From assembly GCA_038501625.1 (NCBI GenBank), contig JAZAYU010000037.1, positions 1,736,001-1,800,000 of the forward strand: a DNA stretch of 64,000 nt, in the 5' to 3' direction. The notes under the pieces were generated by a model, which worked only from the letters and a program-made list of their open reading frames with translations, made no database searches and was not told the origin of the DNA. Positions 45,223-58,900 of this stretch are shown here, one piece after another. This DNA is from Corbicula japonica. Lineage: Eukaryota; Mollusca; Bivalvia; Venerida; Cyrenidae. The position numbers and the translations under genes were made by a program. Numbering within the stretch: position 1 is the stretch's first letter; every line of letters starts with the position of its first letter.

Positions 45223-45464
45223 ACCTCTAATTTTGTAATTATTGTACACATAGTTTGATACTCCTGAATGGTGGTACTGATTTACTCGTCTCGAGTTCTC
45301 TACAAATAACTTGTTTTAGATCAGTTCTAAAGTCTCAAGCGTCAGTTTTCTATACAAAAATTATTTCCAGACTCTGTACTAAGATCATAGAACTCTAATC
45401 TAACCTCCATGCCAGATTAAATAATTAACGCTCAAGTTAACATGTATTTCAACAATTTTTCAAG

Positions 45465-45595
45465 GTGACTCCAAAATTTGACTCCAAAATCTCACTCCAA
45501 TTTTCGACTCCAAAGTCACTCCAAAATCTGACTCCAAACTTCACTCCAGACTCCACTCCACAACTCCACTCCAACACTCCACTCCATATTTTAGC
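45465..45595 (+). repeat. ACTCCA-rich degenerate minisatellite
   Basis: ACTCCAAAATTTG, ACTCCAAAATCTC, ACTCCAATTTTCG and similar words become tighter to the right (ACTCCACTCCA). Units are about 6-14 bp. Confidence 0.8.
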
Positions 45596-48500
45596 AAATG
45601 CCTTATGTTTCGAGGGGCGTATATTTAAAGTTACGCTCTCGAAGTGAGCCCATCCAGCATTTGGATCCGCCATTGATAATAAATGCAATTGTTATGTTTT
45701 GTTTTACATACATGTTGGTAAGAATGGCTAAGGAAACTAGAATAATCCTTCAAGAGACGCAGCTGACTGCCGACAAACTGACATTTTTTACGCGAATCTT
45801 GCAGACTAAGTAAGAAACCGCGCTGTTTCTAAATTACATGTTTGATTAAGTTTCGTGTGACTTTCATGTATTTGAAAAATGGATTGTTTTAAACAAAGCG
45901 CATGAATGTAAAATTCTCACGGAATTCATGTCGCACGAACGCCATAGTCGTAGAAAAATATATGCAACGTCTCAAAATATGTTGGAATATTTCATCAAGC
46001 ACCAGAAGAAAATTTGATTGATATTTTTCGTTACGACAAGTGCTTTCTGAGAGAAATGGTCCGTTTATTAAGCTGTGATCTAGCTTGTAAAATGCTATCA
46101 AATTTTCAAAAAACCTTTGTAAATAAATAGCAGAAAACTGTTAAACTCATAGACACACGACAAGGTTCATTTATAAGCAATCGTGTGTGCATACGTTGTG
46201 AAAGTGATGATATATTTACGTTAGAAAAACAACATAAATGATGTTTGGAAGGTATGTGGGGCTATTTAGAACCTACTAATTGTTGCAATTAAGCTTCCGC
46301 CTCTGTCAGCACGCCAGATGGCGCTTCAATTTCAGCACGTGACAGAATATAGCAGGAATATCAGTACCAGTAAAAAATCACATAATTATTGAATATCTTC
46401 AGTTTCCATCCATCGTTTCCATTCAGCAATCTCCGTAAATCGCCGGATCTTGTTTTGGTACTTTAACTAGGTAATAGCTACGGACCGGTCACCATTTCAG
46501 CCAGATGCTTGAGATCTGAGACTGGTCTCCAACCTAAGTTTTATGATCTTAGGACCTGACCATTACTGGCTAACCCGTCCAGAAGAATGCTGGTGTAGTT
46601 TCACTGCCGCTGCTAAAAATCTCAAAGAAAAATATTTGGGCAAGTTCAGCAAAATCTATCTGTTGCAGTATGAACATTTTTTTTTTGCTTTCTCATTTCT
46701 TCTATGTAAGCCCTGAACCGTTGGCAGCTTGGCTACCAACTTCACTCTGCCAGACTGCCAAATTCTCGCTGTCGGACTGCCATTCTGCCAACCGTTCACT
46801 CATGTTTGCCCAGATGTTGTCATAAAGTTCATTTGACAAGGTTTGTTTGTCATTTTCTTTAATACCCAAATATCATATATTGCAAGATATTTGTAGTAAT
46901 GATAGTTTGCACACTATTCTACCGAAATAGTGTTTGAAATTATATTTTGTTTTAAGAATTGCAATGTTTTTCAAACTGTTGAAAAATGTATTTATATAAA
47001 TCGGTACTTACTCATCATTGGATGATTTACCCAGTAAGAGAATTGATTTACTAAATATAATTTCAGTCACTAAGTCGGTTAGTGTATATTAATGAGCATT
47101 TACAATCGGAAGCTCCTATACTATATTGAGTGGTAACGATGACAACACCGTCACGAAATAAAGTGTTAACTTTACTGTACTTGTTTTTGTTGTTGTTTTT
47201 TTAAAATGTTATCAAAAAAACATTATTCTTTAATTTTGCGTCATGTATTTCATACAGAAACTGAACAAAAAATCTTACAAAAAATATTATAGCTTTTCTG
47301 CGAAAGGAATTTTCTCATTTTTTTGTTTTAATCCAAGCGGTAGCTGATTCTTTTAGTGGAGGCAGATGGAAACTGTGGTGTTGGCAATATTGGTCAACCT
47401 TCGCCGTCTGACCATAAGCACGATTAGTAGTAATCTTTAACGTAGATAATTGTGGTTAAGGAATGAACAGGCAAGTGTTGTATTGTCAATCCGTGTTTCC
47501 TATGTTCGATGCCTGATGATGTCGTAACTTCCCTATAAAGTCTTAAAACTGAGAAATTAGAACATGAATTTGTTTTTAAACCAGAGAAATGATACACAAA
47601 AAGGCGCTGCTTGTGGGTCAATTTAAGAGAGGTCACGTGAGCAACAGTTCTTAAAACCGGAACCAGCTTTGATCCAGCTAGTAAGATAAATGTGTTTACA
47701 GACTGACGTTGTCATGAAACCAACGTCTTCCAAAAATAATCAAAATGGTTCTCTTCGATGTTATCAGTCATTCAGTGCGGTGTATATACAAAATGCATTT
47801 CAAGGGAAATAACTGCAAATTTGAGCAAACATAAGTTTGCCTGAGTTAAGTTCCTTACAAATAGAGTTCTTTCAAATTGTTGTGCGCATGCGTTGTACTC
47901 CACGTTTAGGTACGAAAATATTGGTTTTATCCTAAACCGACGCGTGAGGGGGCATTTAACTGTGTCATTGCTAACAGAATGAACGGACATGATCACGGTG
48001 TCGTCTTAAAGCTTATGATAAATTATAATAATAATTATGATGAAGCATAATAAATTCAAGTTTTACGAATTTCCGAATATTACAGGCTTATACCGTCTGG
48101 TCGGCAAGATTTGACTGTGAAAAGCGTAAAACAATCAAAGACGTGGTGGTTGCCACTTTGAATCAGAAAATCTTATATGAAAGACAATGTGGATTACATG
48201 TTACTGTATATTTGCCACAGACACATATATTTAAGAGTCTCGAGTTTTTCTGACAAAATGCGTTTACTTCCAGAAATATATTTTATGTTACATGATCTCT
48301 AAATTGGAGGTAAACGGATGAATTTAGCGATGTATCGCCGTTGTATTCAACGCCCGTTAAGCGTTCTGATTTTGTTTACTTTTTTATTTCGTCCAAACAT
48401 ATGTTTAAAACTAACATTTACAGTAATCATTCGTATATTTCTTTCATCAGTCCTGGATTTAAATTATTTTTTATGTTTAAGAACTAGAAATCATACTTTT

Positions 48501-51431
48501 AACAAGACAGTTTTACTGTTTATTGTCCCTATATATTTGACACACTATGCCCATTTCCCATTCTGCCCAGAAAACGATGGTGACATCAGGGTCTATTAAT
48601 TGTTAGGGATTGATTAAATAGACCCTGGTGACATATTGAGGTGCGAAAACCTGTTTGGCATCTGACATTTGAGGAGACATAATTCTATTTTACTTTCAAT
48701 TGAAATTAATTATCTCAAATCATCAAATTGAAAGTAACTGTTACTGTCACTTCTAGCTTTAACTTGTCGATTATCTAAAATTGTCATGAGTTATGTGCCA
48801 TATTTCTATTACTATATTTTGTAGCGTTGAAATGGCCGATTATGTAGTAGTATACGTCTTATTCATGTTATTATAAAAATCAATAATTTATAAAATGGTC
48901 AGCCATTGTCAATAAGACATTAGTTTAAGTCGCATTACATGAATATTTACGTGTTACGGAAATGATGTAGAAAGAAGATATGTCCGCAGACCTGCCAAAT
49001 ATCAGGATTTTATCTGCAATTTCCGGAGTGTAAAACTCTTCTTTGGATCTTAGGATTTTAAGGCAAAATCTCCGGATTTAAAAAATATTGAATAAGATAA
49101 TTTAATGAAACCTAAATTTAACTGAATTTAGAATGTGTTTTACAATTACATTAATTAATATTAAGAAACTTGGTCTTGGTCGAGGCTCCCATATTTCCTG
49201 TTTATTGAGAGATTACGAGATCCTGTTCAGTGACACGATGCCTGCCTCGGGCACACATGTACACATCAGCTAAGTGTCATAAAACTAAACTCGACCTGGA
49301 TATCGCATTCCCGTTCATTTGTTTTGGTCCATGGTCATTTTGATTTTTTTAACAGTTATGAAAATATTATATTTCAAAACCTTCAGCGGCAACAACAACA
49401 AACTTCAACATCAAAATAGTTTTTATTTAAAAAAAATCTCTCTGAATTTTTTCGAATAGTTTTGGCTGGCCTGTCGTCCTGCACTATTCGTTTGGTTCAA
49501 TGAATTTAACGATTTCTCGGGTTGTAGCAGAATATATACGTAATATTCATTCTCAAAAACAAAAAGCGCAAAACGCGTATAAAGTCGACGACGAGCGACA
49601 TAAGAAATATGTGTCTCATTCCACAAATAATTATAGCGTTACCAAATCTGCCGTAAAACGGTAAAATGTCCGATAATGTTCGTCTGAATTGTCAATTATA
49701 CAAGTCAGATTCATTTTCAATAAACAAAATTCACGTGTTTATTTTCATTAAAAAAATCAAACAAATCCGTTGGATACTCGCATCCTGAACATACCGCGAT
49801 GAACAATCTTAAAATGCGCATAACCTTTCTTGATGTGCTTGTAAATGATCTGATCATAACGTTTTTATTAATTCTTTGTTGTTTGACTGAACTCGCTTAT
49901 TTATAAATTTGAAATGATTAATCAACATGTTCCTAATTTTATAATCTCTTAGTCATATTAACAATAGTAAACAATGCCCCCTCGCGTGCAGTTATCGACT
50001 TATTATGCTCTTCAATTTTAGAGAGCGCTAAGGGGTAGTAACAATTTGAAAGAACTCTATTGGCCCCCTCACTGCTATAAACCATTATCATCTTATACGC
50101 CGGATGTTACAAGATACAAGATACAAACTTTTATTGATAGTCGGTATTGTATATAAAGGTTAACATTAGCTATGCATAGCTATTGACCCACATAAAATAC
50201 CCGAAATCACATGGGCCAGGGTTCAGTAATTGACAATGATCATAAACATTAGGACTTCGAGGTGTTGTTAATATACATTCCGAATTCAGTGCAGGAAAGA
50301 GAACAATGTCATGTTTTTCTTTGCTAAATAGTTAAAACGTTAATATGTTTGTGGTACGGTAACTTCTTGTCACCAAATCTGAGACAAAGGACGATATAAT
50401 CAAATATGTTTAAATCGATACACTCCATTTCTGTAGATAAAAATGCGGTAGAGCTAGATCCTTGTTCTTGGTAACATGAGCAACTCGGCCACACTATGAC
50501 AGAAAATGGCGTTGCTACAATTTTAAGACAGACGATACACATCGATTTAAATTCCACGTACAAAATGCAGAATGTGTCTTCAAACATCCACACCAACAAA
50601 TGAAAGAAAATGCCATCATGGTTACATGGAATAGTGAAATTACCATCACTGAGAGTAGTTTAATTGCTATTTAAATAACAAAAGAGCTCGATAGGTGAAC
50701 AAATAACACGATCTATGAAAAATGATATGAGAATGGTACATGCGATCAGGAAACTGAAATATGCAATTCATACACAATACATGTAAAACACATTCGCGGA
50801 AGAGTCGGCAAAATACAAAGATGCACACCTGCCAGTTTGCCCGGCTGCTATCTTCACGCTGCCAGGCTGCCAGACTGCCAACTTCACGAACATAATGCAC
50901 AGCGGCATCTTTTATTAATCGTTAAATAATTAATTATTCCATTGCAAAACAAAATTATATCATACGCCAAAGGTTCAACATTATCTCACTAAATCACCGC
51001 ATATTTACTACACTGTGATACGCTTATAAGTTTTCCATGTTTTTTTCTATTACGCTTTACAATCATTATACTAAATTTCCTGTCACAGTTCTGATAAGCG
51101 TGAAGGTAGTTGCAATTACGGACGTCATTAGCACCGTGAACTTCAGAGACAACGTCGTACCTGAAGATACAACACAGTCATGGTGATTTGCTCACATTTA
51201 AAAGGACAGTACCGGGAGAACCGGACACATAGAAAGTCACCGAGTCGAATTCCAATATTTGAAAAAAGCAAGAGATTTTAAGTGATAACTTGTTTGAATA
51301 ATGGACCTATTTTTATCACAACGTGAAGTACGTGGACACTTTCCTTTAAACAACTTTGGAGTTTTACCTATTGAGTTTCTTAAAGTACACTCGAGCAATA
51401 GTTAAGAACATTTAACGCAATAAAGGCCAAC
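45596..51431. other. Gene-poor AT-rich stretch
   Basis: No supported gene. It holds a half copy of the 144-bp foldback at about 46487-46560, dispersed GCCAGACTGCC words at 46715-46800 and 50830-50890, a small inverted repeat around CAGGGTCTATT / AATAGACCCTG (48587-48627), and possible LINE 3' tails near 50105. The lectin gene's last exon or its poly-A site may lie in the right-hand part, but I could not identify it. Confidence 0.5.
46487..46560 (+). repeat. Half copy of the 144-bp foldback repeat
   Basis: CACCATTTCAGCCAGATGCT, TGAGACTGGTCTCC and TAAGTTTTATGATCTTAGG match the right arm of the foldbacks at 51432 and 53739; the left arm is absent. Confidence 0.6.
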
Positions 51432-51575
51432 GCCCAAGATCATAAAACTAAGTTTTGAAATCAGTCTCAAATCTCAAGGATCTGATTGGCTGAAATGGCG
51501 ACTGGTCGCCATTTCAGTCAATCAGATGCTTGAGATTTGAGACTGATCTCAAGATTTAGTTTTATGATCTTGGGC
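51432..51575. repeat. 144-bp near-perfect foldback, copy 1
   Basis: Each arm is about 72 bp. The ends are GCCCAAGATCATAAAACTA and TAGTTTTATGATCTTGGGC, and the centre is GGCGACTGGTCGCC (51498-51511), leaving practically no loop. It lies 79 nt past the end of lectin exon 13 in the direction of transcription. Confidence 0.9.
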
Positions 51576-51653
51576 ACAGGTTTCTGAGTTTTAAATTAGA
51601 AGCTTTTTGCAAATAAAGTAGCACTTTGTTGTATGAGCATAGAAAAAGATTAC

Positions 51654-52964
51654 CTGCAGACGACCAGGATAAACTGGACATCCGTTCGCAAATAAAGCCG
51701 TGTTTCTCGCCACAGTCTTTCACCAAGAAGTATCCATTAAAAATCACAAGGGCACAGTCCGTGTTCGGTGTTTGGTTGTTTGGTTCTTGCAACCAATTAC
51801 TGAAAAATGTTTATTAAGTTTACTTGATTTGATAGAATATTACATGTCCTAAAGGTTCGTACCGGTTGAAAAAAAAGTTACTTAAGAAAACATTCACTTT
51901 GCCGAAATACCAATCCCACTTCACGAATTAGTTCTACCTGTACCGGAAGCACGTGCAAAATTCTTTTCCATACAAACCTTATATAGCTTGTAAAGAAAAC
52001 CATGGAAATGTAAGTCAATTACATGTATAACAACGAAAAAAAAACGAGATCGGGAATCTTGCATGTAAATATGGCGAACTCGCGACATGTTCACTTAAGA
52101 CTGACATTTTTTTTCTTTTCAATGTATTTTTTTGCCTTATTTCTTTTTTAAAATGTCTTACCTCCCTTTCCAAATTTTCAGATTTGTTTGACAAGAAAAC
52201 ATTAAAAAAATAAATGTGTTCGTTTTAGCGAAACATGGAGCGTGTTTTGATGTGACAGCGTAAATTTTTCTTGGACTGGAAATTAACTAATGTAATTAAG
52301 ATTAAGATTATTTAATTACAAAATCTATGTATTCGTTAACTGGTTATAACATTCAAAAAGTGCTTAGCTAATCAGTGAACTTGTGAAATAGAACTATTTG
52401 AACTAATACAAACACAATAGTGGGATCCAGATCTGTAGTGCCGTCCCAGCTCCAATATCCCTCAGATGCCGCGTCCGTGAGGCTAGTCCAGAATCCCACA
52501 GTGTTGTTTGTGTATGGTGCCATTTGACTTTGAAGAAATTGCTGAAATGTTATTGATTAATATAAAAGATATTCAATCTATTTAGAATGTCGAATGTAGA
52601 GAGTTCGAATAATCGTTTGCAATGAAATTTAATGGTGTTTTGTTGACATTGCAAGAATAACAATTCTTATTTCTTGTATGAACTGTAAGAACAAAGCACA
52701 GTGTCGACGTATTGTGCTATGAACCATTTACAAGATCAGCGTTTTCAACACAATAGGTTTGAACCTTTTCCGCCGCTGTCTCGATACATAACAAGGTTGG
52801 AATCTGACCCCCAGAACTCGCAAGACTTTGACAGAAGGTTAGCGCTTCCGGCCTCGTCATCGTGTTAGCGGGGTTGTTGTAGTCGACGAACAGATAACAG
52901 TCAAGACCAGTTCCAGAATCGGCGCCCCTAGAAACCCAGCTACCTCCTTTAGTGGGACATGATT
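51654..52964 (-). CDS. Lectin domain 4 (exons 11-13)
   Basis: Exons 52732-52964, 52414-52541 and 51654-51799. Key segments are SCPTKGGSWVSRGADSGTGL, GFWTSLTDAASEGYWSWDG and NWLQEPNNQTPNTDCALVIF, ending KHGFICERMSS. Its first exon is longer than in domains 1-3 (233 versus 158-170 nt), with extra loop sequence. The exon 12 donor must be ATTGT|GTTTGT, a weak site, because only this phase avoids a TAA at the start of exon 13. Confidence 0.82.
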
Positions 52965-55900
52965 CTGAAAAACAACAACAACAACATAAAACTTGCACAT
53001 GGCTTTGTCGAACCGTATATGTCACAGAACGTTTATGTAACACGAGTGGGATATATCCGGCCGAATTAATCACAGCTGTCGTTATGCTCCATATACTTTC
53101 GTGCAATTAGGTATAGTAATGCAGGACCGTTACTATGTCACATTTTACACAGTAAACTAATTATTATCATCGCCGTCGTGTGACATATACGTTCCGTGAA
53201 ACATTCGGTCCGACACAGTTTTACGTAGCATCAACAAAGGTATTAAATCACTTGTTGATTTTTGGAAGATGTTCGTTTTTTTCACAGAGGTCAAGGTTAT
53301 CTGCTCTTTCCTAAATAATGACGAAATCGATAAGTTTTAACATTATAGTCTCAAGCAGATAATTTGGCTGTCAAATGTAGAAGTTTATTGCACGTGCAGA
53401 AGGCAAAACACTATCTTTAAAGACCACTGATGCAAAGAAAGAGATACAGTTGCTTAAATATCCGTTTATGCAATTTACCTCCCAAATTACAAAATACAAC
53501 GCTTACTTTTCCACAATTACGTAACCTTTTTTTTCTTTCATTTTAATCCGATAGATACTGAACCGACAACTTCCAAGAGAATCGTATTGGTGATCAGATT
53601 CCTCCAGATATTTGCATTCACCGGCATCGTTTATGTAATAGGAGTTTCCCATGTTATTTTGTCAAGTTTTCATTTTGGCTTAGTATATTTTACACAGTTT
53701 ATGTTAAAGCTCAGGGAATTGGCACTTAATATGCCAGGGCCCAAGATCATAAAACCAAGTTTTGAGATCAGTCTCAAATCTCAAGGATCTGATTGGCTGA
53801 AATGGCGACTGGTCGCCATTTCAGCCAATCAGATGCTTGAGATTTGAGGCTGATCTCCAAATTAAGTTTTATGATCTTGGGCACAGTACTTACGAACACC
53901 GGATATTTCGCAAATGGGCGCCGCTTTGTACTGACAGTTGAGGTCATTGAACCCGAATCTGGCCGGCTGTAAGACAGCGCAGTCCTCCTGGCCTTTGTAA
54001 TCATTCGGTTCAGAGTTCCAATTTCTAAATGACATATATCAATATAATACTATCGTTACATGTCTAGGTAAAAAGTTTACGTTTTGCTCTGTAAATATTT
54101 AGGGTTAATATTCTACTGAAACAGGATGATTATTATGTATTATCACTGTCAGCATGACCTTAACCATATTATGCGACTTCCGATGCATTGAAGCCATTGG
54201 AATTCTTCTATTACTATATGTAGAGCATATTTTAGCCGCTCCAAATTTGGTATTGATATTTTTTTGTAGAACTGGTATTGATATTTTTTGTAGAACTCCG
54301 AATTCTTGTGCCAAGTTTGGACAATTTAAGCATATAAACAGGTGATTTGTATCAGTCTGAACACTGACTTGCGACCTATTCAAATAACTAATAATCGATC
54401 ACGAGATCCAGAATTATATATTTTAATATTTCTTTTTCAATCCGATTCGACCAAAGCAAAACAAACAACCAAGCAAATGTGTTACTGACATGACGTTTGG
54501 GTCCAGAACTGATCCGTCTGACCACTTGTAAGTCCCCTCGACGTCTCTGTCATTAAGGGCCGTCCAAAATGGCAGGTCGTTCGACGGATCTAGCATCTGT
54601 AGCTGCAACCATGTCTGCATTAGAAAGTATAAAAGTGTGTGTATCTAGCTGTACTTATGTCTGCATTGGTAAGTGTAAAGTTGTATACACGTGTATTAAA
54701 AAATATGTATCTGTAATCATGTCTGCATTGTTGTGTGACTGAAAATAAAGCTTACCGCTTCATAATGGAACAAAAGAGCATACCCATTTGGCAGCATTTA
54801 CAATATTCTGAAATATCGAATTTTAGTATCATATATTTATATAATATTATAATAATACGACTCAAATTTGATAGGCTACTTGTGTAGTCTGTAAGTTCCG
54901 CGATGATAATTTTACACTCGTGTTTCATTTCAATAATTCAACTCGGATGACTTTTTCAGCGGTTTAACGAATAACAATACAAACAAAACTTAGTGTATCA
55001 TAAGCTGTTGAAAATGTTAACCCAAAAACCAAACAATTACAGACTAAAAAAGTGGCCCTCATCAAATTTGGAGCAGTACATATTTATATGTATTAAAACA
55101 TTGCATTTAGTATCTTAGCTATCTGTTATTTCGTTATTTAACAATTACCATAGTATCAAGGTCTTTAACGTTCATAAGGTCACCCTGCGACCGTTGACAC
55201 TGGGCCTTCGCATCTGACCACGTGGACGGGGGACCTGAGTAAAACTCGTAGCACGTTTTCCCAGCACGTGTCCATATTCCACATCCGCTGTTTAAAGTGG
55301 TGTCTGCTGGAAACGTTAAATACAAAATGTACATCTTTATTATTTTACCCACTTACTCCATGTATACGAATTGTTACGCATTTGCGACCAGTGTAGATCC
55401 AAATCAGCTGGCACATCCCTGCAGTCTTATCTGGATCTGCACTGGTCGCTTTTTGATCAGAAATAACCTTATAAATTAAAATGCAAACAGTGTAGATCCT
55501 GATAGTAATCTGGATCTACACTGTTTGCACATGCCATAGAGGCATATATATTGATGATAGGGTTAAATTATAATGTAAAACGTGCAACTCGATTTGTTGA
55601 CATAATGTGAAATATAGTTTTCTAGAGGTTCGTATGTATGCCAAAGCAATTCAAAATGCAGTGTAGTATAGACTGTTGAATTTATTAAACGTTTCAGAAG
55701 AACTGGATAAAAATAACAACTCATTATTTTACAAATAACTATCGTTTTTTTTAATATTGGCTGTCGAATACCTTATGATTATAGTAACAAATCGCTTAAT
55801 GCGTTCTGATTCTAAAACACGGCAGATAATATATGCCTGGTACATACTGTAATCTTGTCCTTTCTTGCAGATATAGTTCTGTGGAATGTTACAGTTTCTG

Positions 55901-58900
55901 TCACTGAAGTAACCGTTGTAACGCACCACAGCGCAGTTCTCCTTGTTGGCCAGGCCGTCCGGCTCCTTAGCCCAGGTACTGCATAACAAATATGTATCAT
56001 ACTAACAGTTCGGATGAAACTTTTTAACTTTTGATAAAGTAAAGTCATTGGTTCTGGAGGGAACATTGACACGGATATTGTAATTCGTGTTTTTACGTGG
56101 GTAGAAAGTGTTTTATTTTGACACCCGAAATAGACTCCCTTTTTTCAACAACTGTCTCCTCTTATTTTTTTTATGTTTTTAACGATATAATAACAGTATT
56201 TTTGGAAATTGTTAAAAACCATTATTTTATTTTCACACCTCATCATCTTCAAAACACTAAGGTGTACATTTCAGAAATACCGTAATGTGGTCTCAAAACC
56301 AACTAAAGAATGAAACGAAGCACCAGGCAAGAGTGTCGTACGTGCCATGCAAATTCTCAAAACAGACGTTCATTTTACGTAACATTCTGAATGGAATGCC
56401 TAGATATTTACATAAACACACTATACATATTCATAGAACTGAAATATACATGCACACAACTATTAGCATCGTGGTGCCTCTTTTTCGAATTTATATTCAA
56501 ATTATTGTAATTCAGAGAGGTACACAATGAAATCGTGTGGTCTGAATTGAAAACCATTTTTCGATGATCCTCCGTGTGAACCACAGTGAGTTTGAAAACA
56601 GATGTTCCGAGGCAACGAAATAAAGACATGGCGAGCAATATAAGCTATAGATCTAGTTTCCATGCATATTATGCCATTCCCCGGGCTCCAAGATTATAAA
56701 CAGATTTTATAATTATGAGTATTCACAACTGCTTCCTGAGGCTGAGAAAACACTTACAACAAATTTTGGTTGAACGTTGCTCCATTAAACCACTGCCAGG
56801 TGTTACTTTTGTAGACCAGACCAGTCCAGTATAGGTACGTCGACTGGGACACAAATGGTAACGCATTCGTCAAAAAGTTCTGAAAGAAACATGGTAAAAT
56901 GTCCATTCCACCCCCGATAATTGTGCTTAATAAGTCCGGCACGTACCGCATACCGTTCCGTACTCCATACTCTAGTCGATACACGCCGTCACCGAAGTTG
57001 TTCAGTTGCAGTCCTTACATTTATACATTAATCTGTTGCATCCAGTTTTAATACACGATAAGCTTAGGTTTCGACATTTATTACCGCACATCTTGCTGCA
57101 GAATACAAGATTATTCGATTGATATTCAATATTGTTATACCTTATCATTAACATCATCAATAGTTAGGAGATGACTGCCGGCGCCCAAACTTGCACACTT
57201 GGCACTTGCTTGATCCCACGACATCAGCTGTGATATGTCGGACGTATTGCTGACCCAGTAACAGTCAGTAGGTGATTGTGTCCAGGTTGCGTCCGGGCAC
57301 TGACCTCCTAAAACATGCCAGGAACTTATTGTTGAGGCATCACTGATAAGTAGGCCTTCATTCTGAGCCAAATGTTCGTATTTATTAAAACGATATACAA
57401 TCCGGACATTTTATAATTTAACTTTTACGAAATAAATGTTAAACAATATTTTCAACGTTATCTTGTTTGCAGAAGGGGAAAACCAAATAATCTGGTCTCC
57501 GATCATCTTCTCTGATCTCTTCAAAAACGGAAGGGTACCAAAATACTTCAGTCATCTATAAGTAGATTTTTTGTGTTGTTGTTTCTTTCGATGTTCTATA
57601 AATAAATTCAATATATCACCGCAGGAAACCAATGATTACTTATTTTAAGGGGATTATTTTTACTCTACATCCAGAGGAAACAAGTATATCATTTTTTCGC
57701 AAGTAAATAACACTAAATGTTCTACAAGCTAGAATTCTCTGCATGATGTGATATGTAGGTCGGGCTGGTATCCAGAAATATCACAATTATTTGAATAGCC
57801 TCATTCCAACGTACGTACTTTGTGTGTTAATCAGTGTACAAGCTGAAAACCAGCACAATGGGTTAAAATATGAAGTCAATTCAAATTCAAAACACTTTAT
57901 TGCCAAAGGGTTGCAAGATACTAAAATAAGACATTTGGCATAACAAACGTTACCAGGGCTATTACGGCATTTTTTTCCAGACATCGTGCTTGCTATATTC
58001 CTATACAAATTATTTGTCTCAGAAATCAGTACTCACCATTCTGGTCTACATTACAGATATATCCTTGAGCAGACTTACAGCTGACATCTGACATGGTGCC
58101 CTGTACCGTGATACCGCCACAGTTAGCCTGACCATCGTTGGCAGGGGACGAACTCCACGTTCTACAAAACATGTTTATATTAGAACAGAACAGAACTGGT
58201 TTTGGAGATGAAGCGAGGAGAAGACTTTACTGGACCAGCTGACGGATGGGCGGACGGACAATAAGACTACTACATGACTTCATTCGGGAACATAACTATT
58301 TATAAATGTTCTTAAGTTCTTCCGCGATTGTGAAAACAACTTAATGTTTTCGAAATTCGGATTGATTGTCATCTAAGTACATTGGTGTGCATTATTTATA
58401 TAAATGTGGAATATAGTGTTATAAGAGGTTAAAACTGATATTCTATATCTTATTTTTCATCTTGTTGAATCTTTTTTCATGCTCAACTCAATTCTGCGTT
58501 CAAACACTCAAACCTACAAGGTCTATAACATTAACCGTCTTCATAAATAAGAAATAACTATATGTTCAATATTTTATTATTGAGAGGAATTATGTCATAT
58601 TTTCAGTTTAAAATGTTTTCTTTGATATCAGAACATAAGGAATCAGAAAAAAAGCCATCAAATGTTCAAATTGAGTTGAACACGAAAACAGTTTTATAAT
58701 CACTGGACATCATGTATTTAGTGTGCCTTACATGATAGAGTAATTGGCTCTCTGATATTTTCCCCAGCGCCAGACATTGGTTCCTGGTACGTTTGGACCC
58801 TGCCAGGAATTATCATTTAGACTTGTCCAGTATGCCGCAGAGGGGTAATTTGACACAAAACCTGTGTACCATTGCTGAAGTTAGAAAACAGGTTATTATT

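Noticed and set aside
52717..53106. Extended lectin frame beginning MHESIWS
   Set aside because: The first ~50 codons lie upstream of a strong acceptor (TTTTTCAG at 52965); they are intron, and splicing from exon 10 fits the phase.
53587..53847. 86-codon + frame opposite the lectin gene
   Set aside because: It runs from intron sequence into the 144-bp foldback and has no known motif.
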